From: Balaenoptera acutorostrata
Lineage: Eukaryota; Chordata; Mammalia; Artiodactyla; Balaenopteridae
DNA: 64,000 nt
Reading direction: 5' to 3'
NCBI RefSeq assembly: GCF_949987535.1
Contig: NC_080069.1
Location: forward strand, 47,047,269 to 47,111,268
Positions 46,080 to 57,680 of this stretch are shown in pieces. Within the stretch, counting starts at the first letter, position 1. Each line of letters begins with the position of its first letter. The notes beneath the pieces are model-generated. The model saw only the letters and a list, made by a program, of their open reading frames with translations, had not been told where the DNA came from and did not search any database. A program made the translations under genes and the position numbers.

Positions 46080-48839
46080 GGTGGTAGTGAAGAAAAGCCA
46101 CTGAAACCCAGTTGGGTAGCTTTGTGTAGTTTTAATTTACCCTTGTCACACACCCCTCCTGGGTGCGGTAGTAGTCTTGAAGACAGTGGTCTGAATTTCT
46201 AGGTTAGTTCTTGGTTCTAGAGGGAGCAGAGCAGACTTATGCAAAAGTAATTGTGTTTGCTTGTTTTGTTCTGCCTGGGGATTCCCTGAAGGACTGACAC
46301 AAGGAGTTGACTTTGTTTTGCCTAACTGGGAACCCTTTCAGGGTGGAGAAGCAACTTTAGGGAGGAAGTTTCTCATAACAATTGAAAGGCAAATGAGCAA
46401 GCCTCTGGGCAAAGGATAAAAGTTGATACAGACAATAGGCATGCTGAAAGCCTTGGAGGCAAAGCTGATGAGTAAGATGCTTTGTGGAATAAGACCTCTG
46501 AAAAGCTCCTGGATACACAAGGATATTTGGAAAGCCACCCACATGCAAAGAGTAGAATGTATGTTCAGCAAAGACCTGAAAAATCATAACCTTTCAACTG
46601 AAATTTAGTTTCAGCACAAGCAGAAAGTAAAAAGGCTGAGGCAGAGTTGTAAATGACCTGACTAAGCACTGGAGAAGTATCCTCAAACAGAGCCAACTGG
46701 CAAAGAAAATATTTGCTTTCGTATTTTTTTCTTGGGTCCAGAAGTTTAAGAAACTCTGTTAAACATGCATTAAAACTGTGACCACCACCTTAGTTAATCA
46801 AAATTTCTGAGACCACACAACAAATAATATAGTCTTGACAAAAATAGTTTAGAAAACTAAAGCAACTACAACTGAGAACAAGCAATAACACCTGGGGTGT
46901 AGGGAGATTCTGATTTCCAGAGATACCACATAATACTATCAAAAAATATACAATTTCAACAAAAAATTATGAGGTATGCAAGAAACAAGAAACTATGGGC
47001 TTGTCACAGGAAAAGAGAAACAGAAACTGACACTGAAGGAACATAGATATTTGTACTATAAAATGACTTTAAATCAGCTGTCTTAAATATGCTCAAAAGG
47101 AAACTGTGATAAAAGAACTAAAGAAAACTAAAAGAATAATGACTTAAACAGAATATCAATAAAGAGATAGAAATTATTAAGAAGAACCAAAAGGAAATTC
47201 TGGAGCTGAAAAGTTCAAAATTCTCTGAAGAGGTCAATGGAAGATTGAGAAGTTAAAAGGCATAATCTATGAATGGGAAGATAAAAAAATTGAATCATCC
47301 CAACTGAGGAACAGAAATTTAAAAGGAATGAAGAAAAATAAACAAAGATTAAGTGATCTGTGGTATGCCATCTAGTGGAACAATATATGCACAATAGGAG
47401 TACCAGAAAGAAAGGAGAGAGAGAAATGGGCAGAAAGAATATTTGAAGACATCAGGATTGAAATTTCTCAACTTTGATGAAAGCATGAATCTAAACATCC
47501 AATAAATCTCATGAACCCCAAGAAACTTAAAGTCAAATATATCCAAAACCAAGTTTTTTTCATAGCCAAAATGGCAAAAGAGAAAAACAAGGAGAGAATC
47601 TTGAAAGTAGCAAAAGAAAAGGAAATCATCATGTGCAAGAGATCCTCACTATAATTAGTGGCCAATTTCTGATGAGAAATCTTGAAGGCAGAAGGCAGTG
47701 GGATGACATATTTTAAGTGCTGAAACAAAAAACACTGTCAACCAAGCACTGTTGTCAGCCAAACCAATCCTACAAAAATTAAAGATAAATATGATATCCT
47801 TAGATAAACACAAAATTAAGTTGTTTACTGCTTAGTATATCTACTATTCAAGAAATACCAAAGATGGTCCTTCAAGCTTAAATGAAAGGACAGTAATCAG
47901 TAAATCGAAATTATACGAATGAGTAAGGGGGATTGGTAAAAGTAGCCACATAGGTAACTATAAAAGCTGATATTACTTTATTTGGGGTTTGTATATCCTC
48001 TTATTTGCCTACATGATATAAAAGACAAATGTATAGAAGAATAATTCTATGTTAATGGGCATATTGTCATTTTTGACAATAACAACATAAAGGGAGAGGG
48101 ATAAAGATGTAAAGGAGTAGAGTTTTTGTATGCTATTGAAGCTAAGTTAGTATTAATACAAAATGGATTGTTGTAAGTTTATGAGGTTAATTGTAACCTG
48201 AACGATAATCACTAAGAAAATAAATTTAAGATGTACAGAAAAGGATGTGATAAGGGAATCAAAAGAGTACACTATCAAATATCAATTGAACACAGAGTCA
48301 GTAATGAAAGAAATGAGGAACTAAAAGGATATGCAACATACAGAAAGCAACTACCAAAATGGCAGAAGAAAATTATTTCTTATTTGTAATTACTTTAAAT
48401 GTAAATGGATTAAAATCTCCAGTTAAAATACAGAGATTGGCAGAATGGAAAAATTATATGATCCATCTACATATGGTCTTCAAGAGACTCATTTTTGATC
48501 TGAAGACACAAATACTCTGATGGTGAAGGGGTGGGAAAAGGTATTCCATGAAAATAGTGACCAAAAGGAAGCTGAAGTGACTATATTAATACAAGGTACA
48601 GTAGAATTTAGGTTGATTATTGTTACAAGAGTCAAAGAAGGACATTATAAATTTAAAAAGAGTCAATCCATTCCTAATATAGGTTACAGTGAAAACCATG
48701 GTCAGAGGGAAATTTATAGCTACATATGCCAAAATTAAAAAAAAAGAACAATGTCAAATCAATAACATACTTTACATATTAAGGAACTAGAAAATGAAGA
48801 GCAACTATAACTTCTTCCTTCATAGCTAGAAGAAGAAAG
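46080..48839 (+). mobile_element. Old full-length-type L1 (outer element), part 1
   Basis: An L1M-type 5'UTR (CTGGGGATTCCCTGAAGGAC, GGGCAAAGGATAAAAG, AGCCAACTGGCAAAG) runs to about 46900. ORF1 remains follow (ATTTCAACAAAAAATTATGA, coiled-coil coding near 47080-47240, GGTCTTCAAGAGACTC-like text further on). ORF2 opens near 48380 (TTAAATGTAAATGGATTAAA) with endonuclease pieces to 48740. It is the outermost and therefore oldest layer of a nest: three later insertions cut it, and it ends near 55575 without its 3'UTR. No working frame. Confidence 0.85.
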
Positions 48840-48841
48840 TA

Positions 48842-49044
48842 CAGTTGCCCCCTGAACAACATGAGGGTTGCAGGCACTGATTCTGCACAGTCCAAATTCT
48901 GCATCTAATTTTATAGTTGGCCCTCTGCATCTGCAGATTTAATCAACTATGGATCATGTAGTATTGTAGTATGTATTTAGGGAAAGAAACCCATGTATAA
49001 GTAGACCCATGCAGTTCAAGACAGTGTTACACAAGGGTCAACTG
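48842..49044 (-). mobile_element. Tigger-type MITE inserted in L1
   Basis: Right-end terminal repeat CAAGGGTCAACTG and left-end CAGTTGCCCCCTG are inverted copies, with TA on both sides (48840-48841 and 49045-49046). Internal text, read as the reverse complement, matches the element at 18899-19124, including a shared ACATGATCCAT block and CAGATGCAGA. Hence the same family, opposite orientation. Confidence 0.9.
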
Positions 49045-49046
49045 TA

Positions 49047-49903
49047 AAATATCAAGATAAGAATGGAACCAAATGGAAAAGAGAATAGAAAAACAATAGA
49101 GAATATCAATAAAACCAAAAAAGAAGATGAATTTAAATTGATCTTCATCTAAATTGACCAAGAAAAAAAATAGAGAAGACTCAAATTACTAAAAATATAA
49201 AATAAAGTGGGTACATTGTTACCAAACATTCACACACAAAAAAGAATAAGGGAATATTTTGAAAAATTGTACACCAACAAAATTGATAACCTATATGAAA
49301 TGGACATGCAAAGTACCAAAGCTTTGAATAAAAAGAAATAAAAACTATAAAGAGACCAAAAACAAGTATAGAGAATCAATCAGTAATAAAAACACTTCAA
49401 CAAAGAAAATCCCAGGACAAGAACTGACGAATTCTATCAAACATTTAAAGAAGAATTAACGCCAATTTTTCCCAAACTCTTTCTGAAAGGGAGGGTACAC
49501 TTCCTAAATCCTTCTGTGATACTGGAATTACCCTAACATCAGAGCCAGACAATTATATTACAGGAAAAGAAAACTATACATCCATATACCTTATGTGTAT
49601 AGATGCAAAATACTATTAAACAAAATACTATTAAAACAAAATACTATTAAAACAAATCCAGCTGCATATTAAAATATTTATAAACCATAACCAAATGAGA
49701 TTTACTCAAAAATGCAAGGATGTTTCAACACATGAAAATCAATGGAATATACCACATTAATAGAGTAATAGATAAAACTCACATGATTATCTACAGGGAC
49801 ACAGAACACATTTGACAACATTTTAAATTTTTTCCCAATTTTTAAAAAAGTTCAATTGGAACTATGTCATCCTGATTAAGGGCTTAAAAAAAAACACAGC
49901 TAA
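49047..49903 (+). mobile_element. Outer L1, part 2 (ORF2 reverse transcriptase region)
   Basis: Continues the outer L1 after the Tigger: GAGAATATCAATAAAACCAA, AAAATCCCAGGACAAGAACT (finger region), AACCAAATGAGATTTACTCA (box of the QVGF motif) and ATTATCTACAGGGACACAGA (box of the AEKAFD motif). It ends at the first copy of the 17-bp duplication at 49887-49903. Confidence 0.85.
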
Positions 49904-50384
49904 TGGGCAGGCCTGGGTTATGAGCCCATGAGGGTCACGTCCAGTAGAATTACATGTTTTTCCTAGAGGAAAGGGGCTTTTGTAACAAGAAATGGAGTAA
50001 GAGTACCCAGAACAAGCAGTAACAATGGGTGTCTACAGCTGACATATAATACAATGCCTATTTTAAAGATAAGGAAACCAAGACTCAAATTTTCATAACT
50101 AAGCTTAGATTACACTAGCATCTGATATGCTAGTAAGCAGCAGGCCTCCCCACTGCTTTTTCTTAATCCCAAATCCAGTAACATTCCTATCTCAGTTACC
50201 TGACCAATTTCTTCAGTGCTTGTCTGTGATGTTATGCTGTCAGTTCAGACTTGTCTGTGATGTTATGCTGTCAATGAAAGATGCACAGAAAATATCACGG
50301 ATCTACACCTGTGCCTAACAAAGACTATGCAGGGACACAGAATTATTAAATGAACCTGGTGTATGCAAAAAAACAAAACGAAAC
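49904..50384. mobile_element. Unidentified 481-bp insert with 17-bp duplication
   Basis: The outer L1 is interrupted by non-L1 DNA. The string AAAAAAAACACAGCTAA occurs exactly at 49887-49903 and 50385-50401. The second copy joins the proper L1 continuation (CATCACACTCAGTGGTTAAG). The inserted piece has an A-rich right end (CAAAAAAACAAAACGAAAC) but no SINE or L1 sequence I recognise. About 50042-50160 weakly resembles an antisense MIR (AAGATAAGGAAACCAAGACT), and 50212-50273 carries a tandem duplication. It may be a retrocopied host transcript, read on the plus strand. Confidence 0.75.
50212..50273 (+). repeat. Tandem duplication, 31-bp period
   Basis: CTTGTCTGTGATGTTATGCT plus GTCA is exact at 50219-50242 and 50250-50273. 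A partial TTCAG match stands before each. Confidence 0.95.
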
Positions 50385-50719
50385 AAAAAAAACACAGCTA
50401 ACATCACACTCAGTGGTTAAGACTGGACGTTCTCACCCTAAGTTAACTAGCAAGACATGACACCTTTTGCCACTTCTATTAAACATTTTATTTGAAGTCT
50501 CAGCCAGAGGAATTAGACAAAATAATAAATAAAATCAATACAAATTGGAAAGGAATAAGTAAAACTTTGTCTATTCATATTTTATTCCTAAAGAATCCAC
50601 ACACAAAAAAATAATAGAGCTTATAAAAATTATTCATATTTGCAGGACATAATAAAAACACACAAAAGGCAATTATGTTTCTCTACATTAGCAACAAACA
50701 ATTTGAAAAGGAAATTAAG
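50385..50719 (+). mobile_element. Outer L1, part 3
   Basis: ORF2 reverse transcriptase text continues from the 17-bp duplication: GACACCTTTTGCCACTTCTA, ATTTGAAGTCTCAGCCAGAG, AAACTTTGTCTATTCATATT (damaged FADD region) and TTCTCTACATTAGCAACAAA. It stops at AAAGGAAATTAAG (50707-50719), where the inner L1 begins. Confidence 0.85.
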
Positions 50720-53700
50720 TGAACAGATCCAACAGGTGGAAAATCAGTAAGAACACAGTAGGACTCAACAACATCATCATTCTGCTGGACTTAATTGACA
50801 CCTATGGACTGCTACTTCTGACAATAGCAGAATATTCATTCTCTTCAAACTCACTTAGAACATTCACCAATATAGGCCATATTCTCGACCTTTAAAATAC
50901 ACCTTAACAAATTTAAAAGCATAGAAATCATACAATGTCTGCTTTCAGACAAGAATGGAATTAAACCAGGAATCAATAACAGAAAGATAACTGGAAAATC
51001 ACTAAGTATGTGGAAATTAAAAAACAAACAAACAAAAAACTCCTAAATAGCACATAGGTCAGGTCAAAGAAGACATCACAAGACAAATTTAAAATTATTT
51101 TGAACTAAATGAAAATAAAAATGCACCTTGTAAAAATTTATACAATGCAGCAAAAGCAGTGCTTCAAGGACAATTTATACAATTTAAGGCATGTATTAGA
51201 AAAGAAGAAATACTAAATCAATAATATAAGTTTTCACCTTAAGAAACTAGAAAAAGAAGAACAAATTACACTCAAAGTAAGCAGAAGAAAAGAAAAAACA
51301 ATTGAGCAAAAATCAGAGCAACTGGAATCATGAAATCAATTGAGAAAATCAATGAAACCAAGGGCTGGTTCCTTGAAAAAAATCAATAAAATTAATAAGC
51401 CTCCAGCCAGGCTAACTAAGAAAAAAAAGAAAGGACACAAATTACTAATATCAGGAATCAAAGAGGGGACGTAACTACAGATACCATTGAAATTAAAAGA
51501 ATGATAAAGAAATACTGTGAAAAACTCCATGCTCACAAATTTTATAACCTAGATGAAATGTATCAGTTCCTTAGAAGACACAATTTTCAAAGGTCACAGA
51601 AGAAGAAATTAACAATTTGAATAGGACTATATCAATTGCAGAAATTTAACCAATAATTAATAACTTTCTAAAACACAAAGTATCAGGCCTACATGGGTTC
51701 AATGGTGAATTCTACCAAACATTTAAGGAAGAATTATATTAATTCCCTACAATCTTTTTTAGAGGATAGACACAGGAGGAATACTTCTAAATTCATTATA
51801 TGAGGCCAGCATTATCCTAATATCAGAATCAAAGATATTACAAGAAAAGAAAATTCCAGACCAATATCTCTCATGAACATAGATGCAAAAATCTTTAACA
51901 AAATATTAGCAAGTTGAGTTCTACCATTTACAAAAAGAATTATACACTATGACCAAGTAGGATCTAAGCCTGGTATGCAATTCTGGTCCAACACTCAAAA
52001 ATTAATTAAGGTAATCTGTCACATCAACAGGCTAAAAAGGAAAAAAAAAAATCACATGATCATATTAATAGATTCAGAAAAGCCATTTGAAAAAATCCAT
52101 ATCGTATTCAGGTGAAAACTCTTCGCAATCCAGGAATACAAGGAAACCTCCTTAACTTAATAAAAAAAAAAAATAGTATCTACAAAATCCTAGAGTTAAC
52201 ATCATGTTTAACACTAAAAAACTCAAAGCTTTCCAGCTAAGCTCAGGTTCAACACACATATATCCCTTCTCACCAGCGCTTTTCGATATCATATTGGAAG
52301 TCCTAGATAATGTAATAAGACAAGAAAAGGAAATAAAAGGTATACAAACTGGGAAGGAATAAATAAAATTGTCTTTGTTCTCAGATGATGTGATTGTCTA
52401 GGTAGAAAATCTGACAGTATTGACAAAAAACAAACAAACAAAGAAACAAAAAAAACCCTCCTAGAACTAGAATACAAAGTTAACCTAAAAGCCAATCACT
52501 TTCCTATATACTAGCAATGACTGAGTGGCATATGAAATTAAAACACAATGACATTTACCTTAGCTGTCCCCAAAATAAAGTATTTTATTAGAAATCTAAC
52601 AAAATATGTGTAAGATCTAAACAAAGAAAACTATAAAATTTTGATGGATGAAAGCAGATAAATTGATGGAGAGATTTTCCATGTTCATGGATAGGAAAAT
52701 TTAATGTTGTCAATTGTACAGTAACTATAACTCAATACAAAAAAAATGTGTATATTGCCAAGATGTCACTTCTTCCCAATTTGATTTATGCACTTAATGC
52801 AATCTCAATAAAAAACTCAAGTTATTTTATAGATATTGACAAACTGATTCTAAAGTTTATATGAAGAGGCAAAAGAATGAGAGTAGGCAAACACAATATT
52901 AAAGAACAAAGTTTGAGGACTGACACTACCCAACATCCAGATTTACTATAAAGCTACAGTAATCAAGACATTGTGGAATTGGTTAAAAAATAGACAAATA
53001 GATCGATGGAACAGAACAGAGAGCCAAGAAATAGACCCTCATAAATATAGTCAGCTGATCTTGGACAAAGGAGTAAAGGCGATACCATGGAACAAAGATG
53101 GTCTCTTCAACAGATGGTGCTGCAACAACTGGATAGCCACATTCAAACAAATCATCTAGATACAGACTTTATACCCTTCACAAAAATAACTTAAAATGGA
53201 TCACAGACCTAAATGTAAAGCACAAAACTATAAAACTCCCAGAAGATGTAGATGACTTTGGGTATGGCAATGAGTTTTTAGATACCACAACAAAGGCACA
53301 ATCCATGTAAGAAGTAAGTGATAAGCTGGGCTTTATTAAAATTAAAAATGTCTACTCTGTGAAAGACAATTTTAAGGGAACGAGAAGATAAACCACAGAC
53401 TAGAATAAAATATTTGCAAAAGACACATGTGATAAAGGACCATTATCAAAAATACATAAAGAGGGACTTCCCTGGTGCTCTAGTAGGTAAGACTCCACAC
53501 TCCCAATACAGGGGGCCCGGGTTCAATCCCTGGTCAGGGAACTAAATCCCACATGCATGCTGCAACTAAGAAGCCCACATACTGCAGGTAAGAAGCCTGC
53601 ATGCTGCAACTAAAAAAAAAAAAAAAGATCCCGCATGCTGCAACGAAAATCCCCTGTGCTGCAACTAAGACCTGGCGCAGCCAAAATACATTAAAAATAA

Positions 53701-54745
53701 AATAAAATAAAGAATTCTTAAAACTCAACAAAAAGAAAAAAAAACAATTTAAAAAAAGAGACACCCAGTGAAAGAAAATATACAGATGGCAAATATGAAA
53801 AGATGATTTTCCACATTACATGTCATTAGGGAAATGCAAATGAAAGCAACAATGAGGTACCACTGCACAGCTATTAGGATGGCCAAAATCCAAAACACTT
53901 GACACCACCGAATGCTGGCAAACTGTGAAACACCAGGAATTGTCATTCTTGGTGGTGGGAATGCGAGATGGTACAGCTACTTTTTAAGACAGTTTTGTAG
54001 TTTCTTACAAAACTAAATGCACTCTTGCCATATGATCCAGCAATAGCACTCCTTGGTATTTACCCAAAGGGGTTGAAAATGTCCACACCATAATCTGCTC
54101 ATGGATGTTTATAGCAGTTTTATTCATCATTGTCAAACTTGGAAACAACCAAGGTGTCCTTCAGTAGGTGAATGGGTAAACTAGTACACCTAGACAATGG
54201 GATATTAATCAGCACTAAAAAGCAATGTGCTACCAAGACATGAAAAGACATTAAGGAAATGTAAATGCATATTACTCAGTGTAAGAAACCAATCTGAAAG
54301 GCTACATACCGCATGATTCCAACTAGATGACATTTGGGGAAAGGCAAAGCTATTGAGATATTAAAAATATCAGTGGTTGTTAGGGGTTGGAGAAAGGGAC
54401 AGGGATTAATATGCAGTGCAAAAAGGGTTTTTAGGGCAGTGAAAATACTCTATATGATGCCGTAATGATAGATACATGTCATTATACATTTGTCCAGACC
54501 CATAGTATGTACAACACAAGAAGTGAAATCTAATGAAAGCTATGGACTTTGGTTGACCATGACGTGTCAGTGTAGATTCATCAGCTGAAGCAAATGTACC
54601 ACCTCTGGTCGGGGATGCTGATAACTGTAGAGGCTATGCACATGTGAGGGTGGCAAGTATAGGAAATCTCTGTATCTTCTCCTCAATTTTGGTGTGAACC
54701 TAAAACTGCTCTAAAAACATAAAGTCTTAATAAAATAAGATTTAT
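50720..54745 (+). mobile_element. Inner L1, 5' truncated, inserted in the outer L1
   Basis: Starts inside the ORF2 endonuclease (GACTTAATTGACACCTATGG, CATTCACCAATATAGGCC) and runs through the reverse transcriptase (AATGGTGAATTCTACCAAAC, AACATAGATGCAAAAATCTT) and the C-terminus to an old-type 3'UTR ending AAAGTCTTAATAAAAT. The flanks AAAGGAAATTAAG (50707-50719) and AAAGGATATTAAG (54746-54758) match at 12 of 13 bases and so are target-site duplications. A SINE splits it at 53463. The 3'UTR matches that of the L1 at 37426-38435. Confidence 0.9.
53463..53703 (+). mobile_element. CHR-type SINE (older type) in inner L1
   Basis: Head GGGACTTCCCTGGTGCTCTA, box-B-like GGTTCAATCCC, a body of repeated CTGCAACTAAGAAGCC-like units (two to four degenerate copies) split by an A15 run, then an AAAATAAAATAA tail. 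The 7-bp ATAAAGA stands before it (53456-53462) and after it (53704-53710). L1 text resumes at once with AATTCTTAAAACTCAACA. It is the innermost and youngest layer of the nest. Confidence 0.9.
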
Positions 54746-55575
54746 AAAGGATATTAAGACACAATTCCATTTATAATAGCATCAAAAAAAAATACTTAGG
54801 AATATGTTCAACTAAGGAAGGGTAGGACTTTTATACCGATACCACACACCATTGCAGAAAGAAATTTTAAAAGGCCTAAGTAAATGGTAAGACATCATGT
54901 GTTCACGGACTGGATGACTTAAAATTGTTAAGACGTCAATACTCCCCCCAAACAATACAAAGGTTCAATGAAACTCCTATCAAAACCCCAATGGCCTATT
55001 TTGCTATATATCTATTTTAAAACTTACTACAAACTATCATGATCAAAACTCTGTATTGCCATCAAATGTATGAACCTACAGATTAGTGGAATAAACTTGA
55101 GATTCCAGAAATAAACTATACATCTATGGTCTATTAATTTTTAACAAAGGTACCAAGGCTATTCAATAGGGAAAGAATATCATCTTCAACAAATAATGCT
55201 TGGACAAATAGATGTCCACAAGCAAAATAATAAATTTGATCCCTCACCTCACACTATTTATAAAAATTAACTCAAAATAAATCAAAGATCTAATTATGAG
55301 GGCTAAGTCTATAAAACTCTTAGATGAAAACATATGGATATTTTTCATAGTCTTTGATTTGGTATCGGTTTCCTAGATATGACACCAAAAGAATGAGCAA
55401 TGAATAAAAAATAGATAAGTTGGACTTTATCAAAATTAAAATTTTGTACACCTAAAGACACTATAAAAAAAGTTTAAAAACTACCCATAGAATGGGAGAA
55501 TATATTTTCAAAGCACATATCTCAAAAAGTCTAATATACAAAAACTAAAGAACTCTTACAACTCAACAAAATGTT
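54746..55575 (+). mobile_element. Outer L1, part 4 (ORF2 C-terminal region)
   Basis: Picks up exactly where part 3 stopped: ACACAATTCCATTTATAATA, GCATCAAAAAAAAATACTTA, then GAATGGGAGAATATATTTTC and AACTCTTACAACTCAACAAA. The element breaks off near 55575, before the end of ORF2. Confidence 0.85.
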
Positions 55576-55639
55576 ATGTTTGAAATTTTAAGGTTCATAC
55601 TTTTATAAAACAAATAAATACACATTTATTTGAAATCTA

Positions 55640-56130
55640 ATGAAATCTAACTGAAGATGTGAGAGTGAATGAGATTATTGAGGGAGTTTAGAGTCTTAAG
55701 AACTTCATAATTTAAGTATTAGGTAGAGGAGAATAAAGGACAGAATTATTTGGGCAGACAGACCCACAGTAAAGGAAAAGCAGGACATTATGTTTGATTT
55801 CAAGGAGAGACAGTAATTCAATCAAAGAGAGAATAGTCAAAAGTATTGACTGCTGATTAGATCTCAAATATGGCCTAAGAACTGAGTCATACCTTTTGGA
55901 TTTAGCACTGTGGAGTCACTGTTATTCTACTTTTGAAAGAAAGCAGGGATTGGAAATTTGATTGAAATGGTTCTGAACAATACATTCACTTTAGAGCAAA
56001 AAATGGTGGTAGTTGTAACACACAACTCAGTTGAGAACTTTAGAAAGATAGGTGAGATTAAAGCTGTAACTTGAGGTAAATGTAATGTCAGTGGAAGAGC
56101 TTTCTTATTTTTTGAATGTGGACAATTAAA
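55640..56130 (-). mobile_element. L2-like LINE, antisense
   Basis: GACTGCTGATTAGATCTCAA, TTTGGATTTAGCACTGTGGA and GCAGGGATTGGAAATTTGAT fit the antisense of the ancient L2-like LINE seen at 34500 and 41880, from a further part of it. The SINE at 56143 stands directly after. Diverged; ends approximate. Confidence 0.4.
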
Positions 56131-56142
56131 TACATTAAAACA

Positions 56143-56456
56143 GGGGGCTTCCCTGGTGGCGCAGTGGTTGAGAATCCGCCTGCCAATGCAGGGGACACGG
56201 GTTCAAGCCCTGGTCTGGGAGATTCCCACATGCCGCGGAGCGACTAGGCCCGTGAGCCACGATTACTGAGCCTGCGCGTCTGGAGCCTGTGCTCCGGAAC
56301 AAGGGAGGCCGCGATAGTGAAAGGCCCGCGCACTGCAATGAAGAGTGGCCCCCGCTCGCCGCAACTGGAGAAGCCCTCGCACAGAAACGAAGACCCAACA
56401 CAGACATAAATAAATAAATAAATAAAATCAAAAAATTAAAAAAAAAAAAAAAACAA
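56143..56456 (+). mobile_element. CHR-type SINE, full length
   Basis: GGGGGCTTCCCTGGTGGCGC head, GC-rich body, (TAAA)n and a final A15 run followed by CAAAC. The perfect 11-bp duplication ACATTAAAACA is at 56132-56142 and 56457-56467. Unlike the copies at 17950 and 35490, it has only one GATGAAGAG body unit, so it belongs to a different source variant. The antisense 98-codon frame is not a gene. Confidence 0.96.
56157..56210 (+). promoter_or_regulatory. Pol III internal promoter of SINE
   Basis: Box A TGGCGCAGTGG (56157-56167) and box B GGTTCAAGCCC (56200-56210, one change from GGTTCGAGCCC). Confidence 0.7.
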
Positions 56457-56467
56457 ACATTAAAACA

Positions 56468-57467
56468 TAATCAGCAGTCCTTCATTGAAAACTGTCATAA
56501 AGTTAAAGTGTCTTAGATGATGGCAAGACAGAGGGATTGAATGAAATCTACTTAAAGGACTAAAGAACAGTATCTCAGTAGTCTTATGAACTTACTATTT
56601 CAGGAACACAAAGATTTCTTCTGGGAATACATAAAGTAGTATTTCATAATTATATAAAAGCTAGCATAGGTCTCATACTATATATTGGATTAGAATGATC
56701 TCATTTCTCTAATAGAAAAATTACAAACCCATTAAATATCTGCTTTTTGTTTCTCCTTAGAATGAATCATTGGTATTAATAAATATATCAGCATCTACTT
56801 GCATATACTTTTTAGAAATCAGGGACTATGTTTATTTTCTTTCGAATCAAATCACTGTGCTTACAGACATCATCTAAAACCCTTTTTTTGAAACCTAAAA
56901 TGTAGCAATCCTTATAAAGAATATTACTGTGATGTATTTCATAAATATTTTGCTTTTTTGTACAAAACTTGGAATTTTTATATTAAACATGATCTTCTAT
57001 GTATTCCAGGTATTATGAATGAGAAGGAAAAAGTAACTTAAAAAATAACAAAAAAGAACTATATTTCTCAGATATAGTTTTTGTACATAATTAAAAATAA
57101 AAACACAATCATGAGGTTAATTTGACATATAATGTGATACCATCTGTGAGAAATGCAGAAAAGAATGATAAGCATACATGATTTACTTACACAAGGGTTG
57201 CATTTCCTAGTGTGATCAGATATATTTAGCTTAACAAAATGTTAAAAAAAACTTTATGAATGTTTAAACATTAGATCCACTGAATGAAAAACAATTCTAC
57301 ATCAGATAATGTCATTTTTATTACTAGATGAAGTTAACGAGTAATTATTTTTCAAACTACCAAAAAAATACATAGAATTAGTTTAGGTATTTTTCAAGAT
57401 TAAGTATTGCGAAGAGAAAATAAATTATTCCGAAACATTCTTTAGATGCTAGTACAGAGCACAGGCT
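56468..57467. other. No firm feature
   Basis: AT-rich. A piece near 56800-56870 (AATCAGGGACTATGTTTATT) weakly recalls the L2 3' end in sense. Otherwise nothing. Confidence 0.4.
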
Positions 57468-57680
57468 GTAAAATGCAGTGGCTAAGAGCATGACAGACAG
57501 ACCTGAGCTCAGAGTCATGGCTGTACACACTAAATGGTTGACCTTGGGCAAATAATATCACCACTTAAATCCCTTTCCTCATCTGTAAAATGGGTTGATA
57601 ATAGTAGTACCTACTTCATACTTTTCCTTTGAGAATGATATAGATGAATATTTAGCATAGTGCCTAGAACATTAAAATTT
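57468..57680 (+). mobile_element. MIR SINE, sense, nearly complete
   Basis: TGCAGTGGCTAAGAGCATGA, ACCTGAGCTCAGAGTCATGG, GACCTTGGGCAAATAATATC, TTTCCTCATCTGTAAAATGG, AGTAGTACCTACTTCATA and CATAGTGCCTAGAACATTAA follow the MIR consensus from head to tail. The best-kept MIR of the window. Confidence 0.92.
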
